Assembly: GCF_017355955.1 (NCBI RefSeq)
Contig: NZ_JAFFID010000002.1
Location: 868,001-932,000 of the forward strand
DNA length: 64,000 nt
DNA from: Sabulibacter ruber
Lineage (GTDB): Bacteria; Bacteroidota; Bacteroidia; Cytophagales; Hymenobacteraceae
Reading direction: 5' to 3'
The notes beneath the pieces were generated by a model. It searched no databases, had not been told where the DNA came from, and saw only the letters and a program-made list of their open reading frames with translations. Every line of letters starts with the position of its first letter. Positions within the stretch are counted from its first letter, which is position 1. Below are positions 46,301 through 54,147 of this stretch, piece by piece. The translations under genes and the position numbers were made by a program.

Positions 46301-46470
46301 GAGTTGGAACTGCTCGTGTATTTGTAAGCGGGCAAAATCTATTCACAATCACAAAATATACTGGTCTGGATCCGGATGTGGTAGGTAGTGGAATCCTTGA
46401 CCGTGGTTTTGATGCAGGAAACTGGCCAGCCAGCAGAATGTTCTCTTTAGGGATTCAGTGTGGTTTTTAA
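43333..46470 (+). CDS. SusC/RagA-family TonB-dependent transporter (module 3)
   Basis: 1045 aa. Long N-region before the signal core (SSSFLLIFFLFISALAQEVAGQ), carboxypeptidase-regulatory-like domain (RNISGRVTNAAGEGLPGVTV), EVVVIGYQTVRKRDLTGAV, plug motif AAAIYGSRAGNGVIIITT, and barrel ending MFSLGIQCGF. The penultimate Cys-Gly-Phe is slightly unusual, but the terminal Phe needed for barrel assembly is kept. Pairs with susD3 22 nt downstream. Closer to SusC1 than to SusC2, although its promoter region is duplicated from that of susC2. Confidence 0.95.
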   Translation: MKKKLPIELQEGDEALHLRKMLRKSSSFLLIFFLFISALAQEVAGQGRNISGRVTNAAGEGLPGVTVLVKGTTNGASTDASGNYLVPLAGGQENGTLVFSYIGFVTREVPISGQSVVNAVLQSDEQTLNEVVVIGYQTVRKRDLTGAVSVVNPEQSRRVTATTVAESIQGLSPGVTVRTGGAPGQGAAIEIRGAASFTNTSPLYVIDGMLSDANTTVNTNDIESIQILKDASAAAIYGSRAGNGVIIITTRQGREGPAKVNFSAKYGVQQIPKRWDMMNASEFASMQRTQFENAGLTPPASVGDQFDPSIDTDWQDAAFRLGNVQDYNLNVSGGSATSTYMVSGSYFTNKGVLVGNDFERGSLRINTRSKRGRVSFGENLLLTNTVRNLPAGGNPFYDLPRMLPVIPVQSPAYIGVGGNNPGGWGLGNPDAETYAWNSLAVNELWRRRENFSKLIGNGFVEVKITDWLTYKFDAGLEVSFDNVKTTRKRGDWRYEMVDDSTRIDDYRGRFLNTKFDHTLNFTKDFGAHHIDGVLGVTQQHIQSEGATAGRTWLQVINGQYYTTINSARGSAIASGDVGNDYRNIGYLGRVNYVLKDRYLFTVTGRVDQDSRFGKDYRTGFFPSFSAAWRISEEEFFNAPWVSDLKINASYGTLGINTLGSWDYIGFLNSNPRAPFGPNGSEVIAIGAYQARLTNPNLKWESRVVKNIGVDAGLFNNRVTIEFNAYNSLSKDVLVNLPIAWYLGNLEGDPAVNAASIRNTGFEIGATYRNNENAVKWEVSANATTIKNEVVDLGNSGRVQNYISTGLTRSQVGRPLGEWYLLKTDGIFQSEEEVNAHVNANGTIIQPDAKPGDIRFVDVNGDGRITEDGDRTFVGGSPWPTLQTGAQFNASYKGFSLNVQLVGVFGNRIFNGVRRDLDGYQLNNFRRDINPWRPDNTNTDDPRLGLEEGDPAIALNNTFSSDRWLENGSYVRLRNLEFGYDIPANLLNRVGVGTARVFVSGQNLFTITKYTGLDPDVVGSGILDRGFDAGNWPASRMFSLGIQCGF

Positions 46471-46492
46471 TACAAAACAGAGTTAGAGTTAC

Positions 46493-48025
46493 ATGAAAAA
46501 GATATTAATATATTCACTTTTAGCAGCAGGGTTAGTAATGTCAAGCTGTGATAATGAGCTAGATATAGATAATCCTAACCGGCCAACTACAGAAGTGTTC
46601 TGGCAAAATGCTTCTGACGCTCAACAGGGGGTAAACGCTGTCTATAGTACATTCCACCGGGTTGGTTTTTCCAGGCTATTGCCTTTCCTGACAATCACAA
46701 GGTCAGATTTAGGAGTTAGTTATAGCCCTAACCCTACCCTTGCAAATGCAATAGACAAATTCATCCAGCCAGACTACAACCTTTGGGAGACAGCAACGCT
46801 GTATCATGAAATGTATGTAGGAATAAACCGGGCAAATCAGGTATTGGACAATGTGCCGGCTATTCAAATGGATGAGACGCTAAAACAGCGGCTGATAGGA
46901 GAGGCAAAGTTCCTGAGAGGCCTTTTCTACTATCAGTTGGCAAGCTTGTGGGGTAACGTTCCTTTGATGCTTGCAACTCCCACCCCTACTGATGTGCCAG
47001 AGCAGGCTTCACAAGAAGAAGTATGGGCTCTGATACAAAAGGACCTCACAGAAGCCGCGGCAGGGTTGCCTACTAGCTACCAGAATCCTGCTGATCTGGG
47101 GAGGGCTACAAAGGGAGCTGCTTTTGCCTTGTTAGCCAAAGCCTACATGCAAGATGGTAAGTATAATGAGGCACTTACTCCCCTGAAATGGCTGGTAGAG
47201 GAAGAGGGCAGAAACATTTACAGCCTGATGCCTAATTACCGTGATAATTTCCTGAGTACTACTGAAAACAACAGAGAATCTGTTTTTGAGATACAGTTTG
47301 CAATTAACCCGGTAGAAACAACCGATAATGACATTGCAACTCCGGATCAGAACTATGGAACTTCTATTGCTCAGTTCTTTTCGCCTAAAGGGTTCCAGGA
47401 TGCTGAGGCGCTTAGATGGGTACCAAGAGAGTTCTTGAAAGAACAGACCTCAACAGGCCAAAGAGACCCAAGAGTAGACGCTACTTTCTTATATGACTCT
47501 ACTGATGTGAGAGGACCACAATTCTCAAGGGTATATGACCAGACCTGGGCAGTAGCTTATAATCCTTCTCATGCTTTCCGTAATCGGGTATGGTTCAGGA
47601 AATTCTTGAATGACGCAACCCAAAATACAGAAGGTTTCCGCTCTCCAAATAACTGGCGCTACATCAGGTATGCAGATGTATTGTTGATGTACGCAGAATG
47701 TCTGAACGCGGTAGGCAGAACCCAGGATGCCTACCAGTACGTGGATAGAGTAAGACAGAGAGTTGGTTTGCCCAGGCTGACCGATGCGAAACCCGGAATG
47801 TCACAATCTGAGTTCCTGGCTCAAATCAAGCACGAGAGAATCACTGAGCTTGCCGGAGAAGGTCATAGATGGAATGACTTAGCCAGATGGGGTGACTTAG
47901 GGCCACAGTTAGCCCAAAGGGATCCAGCCTTTGCGCGGTTTGAGGTAGGCAAGCATGAGTTGCTGCCTATTCCACAACGTGATATAGACATCAATCCAAA
48001 CCTTACCCAAAATCCAAATTGGTAA
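46493..48025 (+). CDS. SusD/RagB-family glycan-binding lipoprotein (module 3)
   Basis: 510 aa. Lipobox VMSSC (Cys19), NELDIDNPNRPTTEVFW, GVNAVYSTFHRVG, WRYIRYADVLLMYAECLNAVG and terminal ELLPIPQRDIDINPNLTQNPNW. Partner of SusC3. Followed by a perfect hairpin. Confidence 0.95.
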   Translation: MKKILIYSLLAAGLVMSSCDNELDIDNPNRPTTEVFWQNASDAQQGVNAVYSTFHRVGFSRLLPFLTITRSDLGVSYSPNPTLANAIDKFIQPDYNLWETATLYHEMYVGINRANQVLDNVPAIQMDETLKQRLIGEAKFLRGLFYYQLASLWGNVPLMLATPTPTDVPEQASQEEVWALIQKDLTEAAAGLPTSYQNPADLGRATKGAAFALLAKAYMQDGKYNEALTPLKWLVEEEGRNIYSLMPNYRDNFLSTTENNRESVFEIQFAINPVETTDNDIATPDQNYGTSIAQFFSPKGFQDAEALRWVPREFLKEQTSTGQRDPRVDATFLYDSTDVRGPQFSRVYDQTWAVAYNPSHAFRNRVWFRKFLNDATQNTEGFRSPNNWRYIRYADVLLMYAECLNAVGRTQDAYQYVDRVRQRVGLPRLTDAKPGMSQSEFLAQIKHERITELAGEGHRWNDLARWGDLGPQLAQRDPAFARFEVGKHELLPIPQRDIDINPNLTQNPNW

Positions 48026-48035
48026 TCATATTCAC

Positions 48036-48062
48036 AGCCTTGGGGTAAATAGCCCCAAGGCT
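48036..48062 (+). terminator. Hairpin after susD3
   Basis: Perfect 10-bp stem AGCCTTGGGG, 7-nt loop, 10 nt after the susD3 stop. The T tract is poor (TTACCTTATT). Equivalent in position to the hairpins after susD1 and susD2. Confidence 0.6.
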
Positions 48063-48093
48063 TTACCTTATTCCCAAAACTAAATCCACTATT

Positions 48094-49884
48094 ATGAAAA
48101 AAAATCTACTGTTTTTTAGCTTAGGGCTATTAGGCCCATTGGCAAGCTATGCCCAAGGGCCTTTCGTTGTCAGGAATCTGGAATTAGAGGTCCAGCACGC
48201 AAAAATTTCAGCTATTGACATTGACAAAGATGGAGATGTGGATTTGCTGATAGGTGGGTCGGGGAATAATGTGATGCTGTATAAAAATAATGGAAGTGGG
48301 GAGTTTACGCCGGCAGAGCATCCGTTTACGGGCGGCGCGCACGTGACCTATGGCTGGGGAGATGTCAACAATGATGGCAACTTGGATATGGTGCAATCTG
48401 GTTTCGGAGGGCCGCCTTTTGCAGACCTGTTTACTTCAGATAATGCAGGGGTATTCACCAAGCAAGCTTCCTCTCCATTGCCGCAGATGGCGCCTACTAT
48501 AGGTATAGCCGATTTGAATAATGATGGCTATCAGGATGTATATGTTTTTGGAAATCAGGATTTAGGAAGACCCAAGATTTTATTCAATAATAAACAAGGG
48601 GGATATACTGAATCATCTCAGTTTGAGTCTTATAAGTTCATTGACCCTATGGTATCACCAGTAGATTATGATAATGATGGTGATCTGGACCTATTTGTAA
48701 TGGCAACAAACGTCCAAACCGGAGGGGATCGCCGTTTTTCCAGAATCTTTGATAATAATGGTGGAACCTTTACAGAGCGTAACCTGAATCTCATGCCAAA
48801 AGGCTGGGGCTCTGCTGTATGGGGAGACTATGATAGTGATGGTGACTTAGACCTGTTGTTGAATGGCGACGGTTGGTTAGAGTCTGGGGAAAACAATGAT
48901 AATATTTATCGCCTTTACAGAAATGACGCAGGTGCGTTTGTAGCGGCTTCTACCTTTCAGGATTATCGGCAGTTATCTGCCGGTGATGGTGGAAGATTTG
49001 CAGACTGGGACAACGATGGTGATCTGGATGTGATTGTTACCGGTTGGAGCCATAACCAAGGACGGCAGGCAACAGACATCTACCTAAACAACAATGGTAC
49101 ATTCACAGCGCATTCAAATAATGCCTCAATCCCGGGTGTGTCTGAAAGCGCAATTGAAGTGGCCGATGTTGATGGAGATAAGGACCTTGATCTTATCATG
49201 ACCGGGTTTTCAGGTAACAACTACAATGGCGCCAATAGTGCTTTCAGCAGAAACGTTTCTCTGGTTGTTGTAAACCCGACAACAGCCACCAATGCAGCAC
49301 CTTCTGCGCCTTCTAACTTGCGGGCAACCCTGGCAGGTAATGGTGATATCACTTTCGCCTGGAATGCCTCTACTGATGATACCACCCCTAGTGCTGCTTT
49401 AACCTATAACCTATTTGTGGTAGGACCTAACGGCAAGCAATATACTTATGCATTAGCAGACACTACCTCGGGAATGGTGCGAACTCCAGGCATGGGAAAT
49501 GTGCAGCTAAATAAAACCTGGACGTTGAAAGGCCTGCCGGAAGGTAAGTATCGCTGGGGAGTACAAGCCATAGACAACAGTTTCGTAGGATCTCCCTTCA
49601 TGAAAACGCACTTTACTGTTTCTAACGGTGTGCTTACCAAGGTGGCAGATGAAAAAACAAAGATTGCTATGGTAGTGTATCCTAACCCTTCTCCTGGTAA
49701 AGTAATGGTGAAGTTTGAAGAAGGTAAGAAATACCAGGTGAGAGTGAATACCGTAGATGGCAGGTTGGTAAAAGAGCAGGCAGTAGCAGGAACCCTGCAT
49801 TTAGATTTACGTGCCGGTGTCTACGTGCTGCACGTGACAGACCCTCGTGGCGGCGTTGATACTCGCAGAATAGTTGTTAAATAA
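48094..49884 (+). CDS. FG-GAP/VCBS seven-repeat propeller protein with T9SS sorting domain
   Basis: 596 aa with signal peptide (LLFFSLGLLGPLASYAQ). Seven calcium-type repeats can be counted (DIDKDGDVDLL, DVNNDGNLDMV, DLNNDGYQDVY, DYDNDGDLDLF, DYDSDGDLDLL, DWDNDGDLDVI, DVDGDKDLDLI), enough for a seven-bladed propeller over residues 25-390. A fibronectin-like domain (APSAPSNLRATLAGNGDITFAWNAS) and a type A sorting domain (VVYPNPSPGKVMV ... TRRIVVK) follow. It has no glycosidase motif, so it may bind the polysaccharide or anchor enzymes at the surface. Its place directly behind susD3, where SusE/F-like surface glycan-binding proteins usually sit, suggests a binding role. A terminator follows. 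Confidence 0.8.
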   Translation: MKKNLLFFSLGLLGPLASYAQGPFVVRNLELEVQHAKISAIDIDKDGDVDLLIGGSGNNVMLYKNNGSGEFTPAEHPFTGGAHVTYGWGDVNNDGNLDMVQSGFGGPPFADLFTSDNAGVFTKQASSPLPQMAPTIGIADLNNDGYQDVYVFGNQDLGRPKILFNNKQGGYTESSQFESYKFIDPMVSPVDYDNDGDLDLFVMATNVQTGGDRRFSRIFDNNGGTFTERNLNLMPKGWGSAVWGDYDSDGDLDLLLNGDGWLESGENNDNIYRLYRNDAGAFVAASTFQDYRQLSAGDGGRFADWDNDGDLDVIVTGWSHNQGRQATDIYLNNNGTFTAHSNNASIPGVSESAIEVADVDGDKDLDLIMTGFSGNNYNGANSAFSRNVSLVVVNPTTATNAAPSAPSNLRATLAGNGDITFAWNASTDDTTPSAALTYNLFVVGPNGKQYTYALADTTSGMVRTPGMGNVQLNKTWTLKGLPEGKYRWGVQAIDNSFVGSPFMKTHFTVSNGVLTKVADEKTKIAMVVYPNPSPGKVMVKFEEGKKYQVRVNTVDGRLVKEQAVAGTLHLDLRAGVYVLHVTDPRGGVDTRRIVVK

Positions 49885-49891
49885 TTTTTTT

Positions 49892-49936
49892 AAAAACTGG
49901 GATAGCCTTTAGTGTGGGGCTATCCCAGTTTTTTTT
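49892..49936 (+). terminator. Strong Rho-independent terminator after the FG-GAP gene
   Basis: 15-bp stem AAAACTGGGATAGCC, loop of about 10 nt, followed by T8. Best-formed terminator in the locus; it isolates susCD3-FG-GAP from the downstream enzymes. Confidence 0.85.
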
Positions 49937-49986
49937 AATAGGTCAATTAAGTAAAAGTAAAGGATTGATTAGCGAGTTAGAAGTTT

Positions 49987-51207
49987 ATGATAAAGCTTAA
50001 GAAAATTGGGTTTTTATATCTGTCACTTGGCATTCTTACCTTCTCTGCATGTAAGAGTGATCAGGAAGATCCTACCCCGGTAGGACCCCAACAACCTTCC
50101 CAGGTACACGCAGACGATTATCCGGAGCAGGATAATTCTACACCCTCTTTAACTATCACCTGGAGTAACACTGCCACTAAGCTATCCCATGATGTATATT
50201 TTGCGGAGTACCCGCGCATACACCGGGTGAAAGGTGATACTCTTTTGCTTACCTACCACTTCGGCCCCAGAAACAACGAGTGGGATAACATCGCCATCAG
50301 AAGAAGTATTGATAACGGTGCCACTTGGTCAGCACCAGAAACCATAGTGGCAGATGATAAGCCAGATTACTATGGTTTTTCAAACCCCGAGATAATTGTC
50401 TTGAAAGATGGTTCTGTGATGCTGGCGTATGCAGGACGAGGAAACCCCGATGACAACGCACACAGCAATGTGCAAATCAGAATGAGCAATGACCGGGGCT
50501 GGACATTTGGTCCCCCAAAGGTTGTAGCCAGAGGCAGGTCATGGGAACCAGCCATGATTCAATTGCCCGATGGTGAAATACAGCTGTTCTATGCCAGCGA
50601 GGCAAGGTTCTGGAACGGACCTGGTTCTGTAGCTGAACAGCAGGAAATCTTAATGGTGCGTTCAACTGATAACGGAGCTACCTGGAAGTCTCCCAAACAG
50701 GTTGCCTATACAAACAATATGCGTGACGGGATGCCGGTTCCCTTGGTGTTGAACGATAACAAAGGAATTGTTTTCCCGATTGAAAGCGTAAAGGATTCAA
50801 AATCACCCTGGATGGTGTGGTCTTCTTTGAGCGCAAGTTGGAACTATAAATCAACTGCTTCCCTGGAAAACGGAAGAAGGTGGCTAGCTACAACGCAAAA
50901 TATTTGGGGCGGTGCGCCTTACATCATTCAACTGCCTTCTGGTCAAACCATTTTGTCTTGCCAGGATGCAGGGGGCAGAAGTGTACCGGACTGGAAGAAA
51001 AATACAATGTTGGTATTGGTAGGGAACAGCGTTGCCAAAAACTTTACCAATATATCTTACCCCTGGCCTAATCTGCCTGCTACCGAGGGGGCGTATTATA
51101 ACTCGCTTTTCCTGAAAGACGCCAATACTATAGTAGCTCTTACAACCAGGAACTTTAGTGACGGGCATAGCGAAATTTATATGAAAGAGGGGCAAATAGT
51201 ACGATAA
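49987..51207 (+). CDS. GH93-like exo-arabinanase lipoprotein (module 3)
   Basis: 406 aa. Lipobox FSAC (Cys22). Sialidase-type propeller with Asp-box-like turns (SIDNGATWSAP, SNDRGWTFGP, STDNGATWKSP). SWEPAMIQLPDGEIQLFYASE carries Glu187, matching the motif in the module 2 GH93/CBM protein. Also shares DGMPVPLVLND and the GGAPYIIQLPSGQTILSCQ blade. Likely exo-alpha-1,5-L-arabinanase releasing arabinobiose. The closest relative in the window is the protein at 32463, without its C-terminal CBM. Confidence 0.8.
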   Translation: MIKLKKIGFLYLSLGILTFSACKSDQEDPTPVGPQQPSQVHADDYPEQDNSTPSLTITWSNTATKLSHDVYFAEYPRIHRVKGDTLLLTYHFGPRNNEWDNIAIRRSIDNGATWSAPETIVADDKPDYYGFSNPEIIVLKDGSVMLAYAGRGNPDDNAHSNVQIRMSNDRGWTFGPPKVVARGRSWEPAMIQLPDGEIQLFYASEARFWNGPGSVAEQQEILMVRSTDNGATWKSPKQVAYTNNMRDGMPVPLVLNDNKGIVFPIESVKDSKSPWMVWSSLSASWNYKSTASLENGRRWLATTQNIWGGAPYIIQLPSGQTILSCQDAGGRSVPDWKKNTMLVLVGNSVAKNFTNISYPWPNLPATEGAYYNSLFLKDANTIVALTTRNFSDGHSEIYMKEGQIVR

Positions 51208-51231
51208 ATAAAAAACGGTAATAGAATTTGT

Positions 51232-51243
51232 TTAATCGATTAA
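51232..51243. promoter_or_regulatory. Perfect palindrome TTAATCGATTAA
   Basis: 12-bp palindrome 24 bp after the GH93 gene and upstream of the GH43 gene at 51518. It shares the core AATCGATT with the LacI-type operators, so it may be a half-conserved operator for an internal promoter. Confidence 0.45.
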
Positions 51244-51517
51244 CCTTTTTAAATTGCTCCTGTTATCCAAGTAATAAGAGTAGCGTCTATTTGATCTTAT
51301 TACCGCAGGATAGAGCATGAATATTAACGTTTTGTGCCTCAGTTTATCTTGCCTATCAGGTAGAGTGTTTAAGATTAATTTTTTCTCTTTGTTAATCCTT
51401 TATTTCTGCATCACAAATACCAAGGGGAATAATAAAGATGAAGGATAAAGTAGGGAAGAGTCAACAAATGATGCATTTAAAATGGAGTTGGGAGGCTTGT
51501 TAAAATTTACAGCTAAA

Positions 51518-52597
51518 ATGTCTATCAGAAAGTTTGTTTATGGTTCTCTGTTTGTTGCTCTGTTCACGCTAGGGTGCGGAGCAGATTCAGAGGATACTAA
51601 TGACGTCACGCCCAAGCCCCCGGTAGCTGCAGTTGATTCAACTTTTACAAATCCGTTGCTGGCGAGTGGTCCAGACCCTTGGGTAGTGCATCATGGTAGT
51701 TTCTATTACTATACCCATACCATGGGGAACAGGATTGGTATCTACAGAACCCAGTACATAAGCCAGCTCTCCAAAGCCTCTAACGTGACCATCTGGACAG
51801 CACCTGCTACCGGGGCTTATTCCAGAAACGTGTGGGCACCAGAAATCCATAGAATAAATAACAAGTGGTATGTGTATTTCGCGGCTGATGATGGAAATGA
51901 CGCAAACCATAGAATGTATGTACTGGAAAACCCCAGTGACAACCCCTTATCAGGTACGTGGACTTTCAAAGGCAAAATTTCTGATCCGTCAGATAAATGG
52001 GCGATAGATGGTTCTGTTTTTGAGCATGATAGCAAACTGTATTTCATTTGGTCAGGCTGGGAAGGAACAGATCCTAACGCTAACTCTGGAAGGCAGCAGA
52101 TTTATATAGCCAAGATGAGTAATCCCTGGACCATTGAAGGGGAGAGGATAATGATTTCCAGACCCACCTATACCTGGGAAAGAAATGGCTTGGTTAACGA
52201 AGGGCCAGAAGTACTTAAAAACAAAGACGGAAACCCGTTCTTAGTGTATTCAGCAAGCGGTTGCTGGACAGATAGCTATTCCCTGGGAATGCTCACCTTA
52301 AAGGAAAACGGAGATCCCCTGAAGCCAGAAGATTGGGTGAAATCTACCAATCCGGTTTTCTCTACCAAAGCTGAGAGCAGCGCGTTTGGTCCAGGGCATA
52401 ACGGTTTCTTTAAATCGCCAGATAGCAAGGAAGACTGGATCATTTACCACGCCAACCCACTGGCGGGGCAAGGATGCGCTGACAAGCGAAGCCCACGCAT
52501 TCAAAAGATCAATTGGCGGGGAGATGGCACTCCTGATTTTGGGGAGCCGGTAAACATCAATACCAAAATTAAAAGACCGTCAGGGGAAATAAAGTAA
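51518..52597 (+). CDS. GH43 arabinosidase-like lipoprotein (module 3)
   Basis: 359 aa from ATG 51518; another in-frame ATG at 51482 would add 12 residues before the signal. Lipobox FTLGC (Cys20). Catalytic acids Asp53 (SGPDPWV), Asp164 (WAIDGSVF), Glu228 (VNEGPEVL). Very similar to the module 1 GH43 (both contain YFAADDGNDANHRMYVLEN), so these two are a recent duplicate pair. Likely exo-alpha-L-arabinofuranosidase. Confidence 0.85.
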   Translation: MSIRKFVYGSLFVALFTLGCGADSEDTNDVTPKPPVAAVDSTFTNPLLASGPDPWVVHHGSFYYYTHTMGNRIGIYRTQYISQLSKASNVTIWTAPATGAYSRNVWAPEIHRINNKWYVYFAADDGNDANHRMYVLENPSDNPLSGTWTFKGKISDPSDKWAIDGSVFEHDSKLYFIWSGWEGTDPNANSGRQQIYIAKMSNPWTIEGERIMISRPTYTWERNGLVNEGPEVLKNKDGNPFLVYSASGCWTDSYSLGMLTLKENGDPLKPEDWVKSTNPVFSTKAESSAFGPGHNGFFKSPDSKEDWIIYHANPLAGQGCADKRSPRIQKINWRGDGTPDFGEPVNINTKIKRPSGEIK

Positions 52598-52817
52598 AGA
52601 ATACTACAAGTAATAAGCCCACCTAGTGCGTTTCTTGATTCTTCAATAATGCCTCTTTTTGAGGAGGGAATGGTATTGCCCATTTGGCAGGTTTGTGATT
52701 GCTATTTGAGTGAATCATCCACGCAATCATAGGTTTATATAGTGGCCTAATGCAGTAATTAGCTGAGTTTTTTAACCTTTCTGAATAACTATAATCTATC
52801 AAAAAGAAGTAATTCTG

Positions 52818-53966
52818 ATGAAAAAAGTACTTGCTTTATTGGCTGTTGTCATGTTTTCTTTTGGAGCCTATGCTCAAAAGGCAGGCAACTTTACTGGATT
52901 GGAAATGAACCTGGGTAACCTCTTCCGGTTGTCTAACGCTGAGTCCCGTTCTATTAGTCCTGAAAACATAACCGGCGCGAAAGGCAAAGGAGGCATGACC
53001 CCCTTAGACAAAGGGGTACATGGGCATCAGGCGCGTGAATTAGGATTGGGCTGGAAAATAAACCCCTTCGTATGGATTGAGGGTGGCAAAACCATCACCC
53101 TAGCCGAAATTGAGGGACCAGGCGCTATCCAGCACATCTGGATGACGCCAACCGGTAACTGGCGCTACTCTATTCTTAGATTCTACTGGGACGATGAAAA
53201 AGAGCCTTCCATTGAAGTACCGGTAGGTGATTTCTTCGGGATGGGATGGGGCGAGTATGCACCATTGAACTCGCTGGCTGTAACGGTAAACCCGGGTAGC
53301 GCTTTCAACTCTTATTGGGTGATGCCCTTCCGTAAGAAGTGCCGCATAACCATGGAGAACACCAGTTCTGAGCGCATGAACCTGTTCTACCAGGTTGATT
53401 ACACGCTAACCGATATCCCTAGCGATGCCGCTTACTTCCACGCTCAGTTCCGCCGGAGCAACCCAACCAAAGGATCGCTTTATACCCTGATTGATGGCAT
53501 CAAAGGAAAAGGCCACTACGTGGGTACTTACATGGCCTGGGGTGTAAACAACAACGGCTGGTGGGGTGAAGGCGAGATCAAGTTCTACATGGATGGCGAC
53601 AAAGACTTCCCAACCATCAACGGAACCGGGGCCGAAGACTACTTCTGCGGTTCTTACAACTTTGAGAATAAAAAGACCCGGCAATATGAACCCTATTCCA
53701 CCGCTTATGCCGGCTTGCACCAGGTGATAAGGCCAGACGGCTTGTACAACGCGCAGCAGAGATTTGGTATGTACCGCTGGCATATTGTAGACCCCATCAG
53801 GTTTGACAAAGACCTGAGAATAACCATTCAGGATTTGGGCTGGCGCAGCGAACACCGGTATCTGCCGCAGCAATCAGACATTAGCTCGGTGGTTTTCTGG
53901 TACCAGACAGAGCCGCATGCTCCGTTCCCCAAACTGCCGTCTAAAAATGATCTGGAAGTAAATTAG
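52818..53966 (+). CDS. GH172 (DUF2961) glycoside hydrolase
   Basis: 382 aa with signal peptide (VLALLAVVMFSFGAYAQ). Family hallmarks: EIEGPGAIQHIWMTP, VPVGDFFGMGWGEY, GWWGEGEIKFYMDGD and GTGAEDYFCGSYNF. The last two hold the conserved acidic residues of the active site (Glu251/Glu253 and Glu273 as candidates). GH172 enzymes known to date are exo-acting on alpha-D-fructofuranosides/difructose dianhydride and on alpha-D-arabinofuranosides, assembled as trimers or higher oligomers. In an otherwise L-arabinan-like PUL its role is open. Confidence 0.85.
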   Translation: MKKVLALLAVVMFSFGAYAQKAGNFTGLEMNLGNLFRLSNAESRSISPENITGAKGKGGMTPLDKGVHGHQARELGLGWKINPFVWIEGGKTITLAEIEGPGAIQHIWMTPTGNWRYSILRFYWDDEKEPSIEVPVGDFFGMGWGEYAPLNSLAVTVNPGSAFNSYWVMPFRKKCRITMENTSSERMNLFYQVDYTLTDIPSDAAYFHAQFRRSNPTKGSLYTLIDGIKGKGHYVGTYMAWGVNNNGWWGEGEIKFYMDGDKDFPTINGTGAEDYFCGSYNFENKKTRQYEPYSTAYAGLHQVIRPDGLYNAQQRFGMYRWHIVDPIRFDKDLRITIQDLGWRSEHRYLPQQSDISSVVFWYQTEPHAPFPKLPSKNDLEVN

Positions 53967-54036
53967 TTTGTGTGAGGTGCTTTGATTGGAAGGAGCTACG
54001 TCCCAAAAGGGCGGGCTTCTTTCTCTCAGGCATATT

Positions 54037-54076
54037 CTGTTTTAAGCCCTGTTCTCAGAAACCAGGAAGAAAACAG
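54037..54076. repeat. Dispersed intergenic palindrome, copy 9
   Basis: Left half CTGTTTTAAGCCCTG, centre TTCTCAGAAA, right half CCAGGAAGAAAACAG; seven outer bases pair exactly. Between GH172 and the clan GH-A gene. Confidence 0.65.
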
Positions 54077-54147
54077 CGTTGCTTTTGGGCTTAGGAACAG
54101 AGCCTGTTTTCATTCAAACCAAACAAGATTCCAATAACACAGTACCC

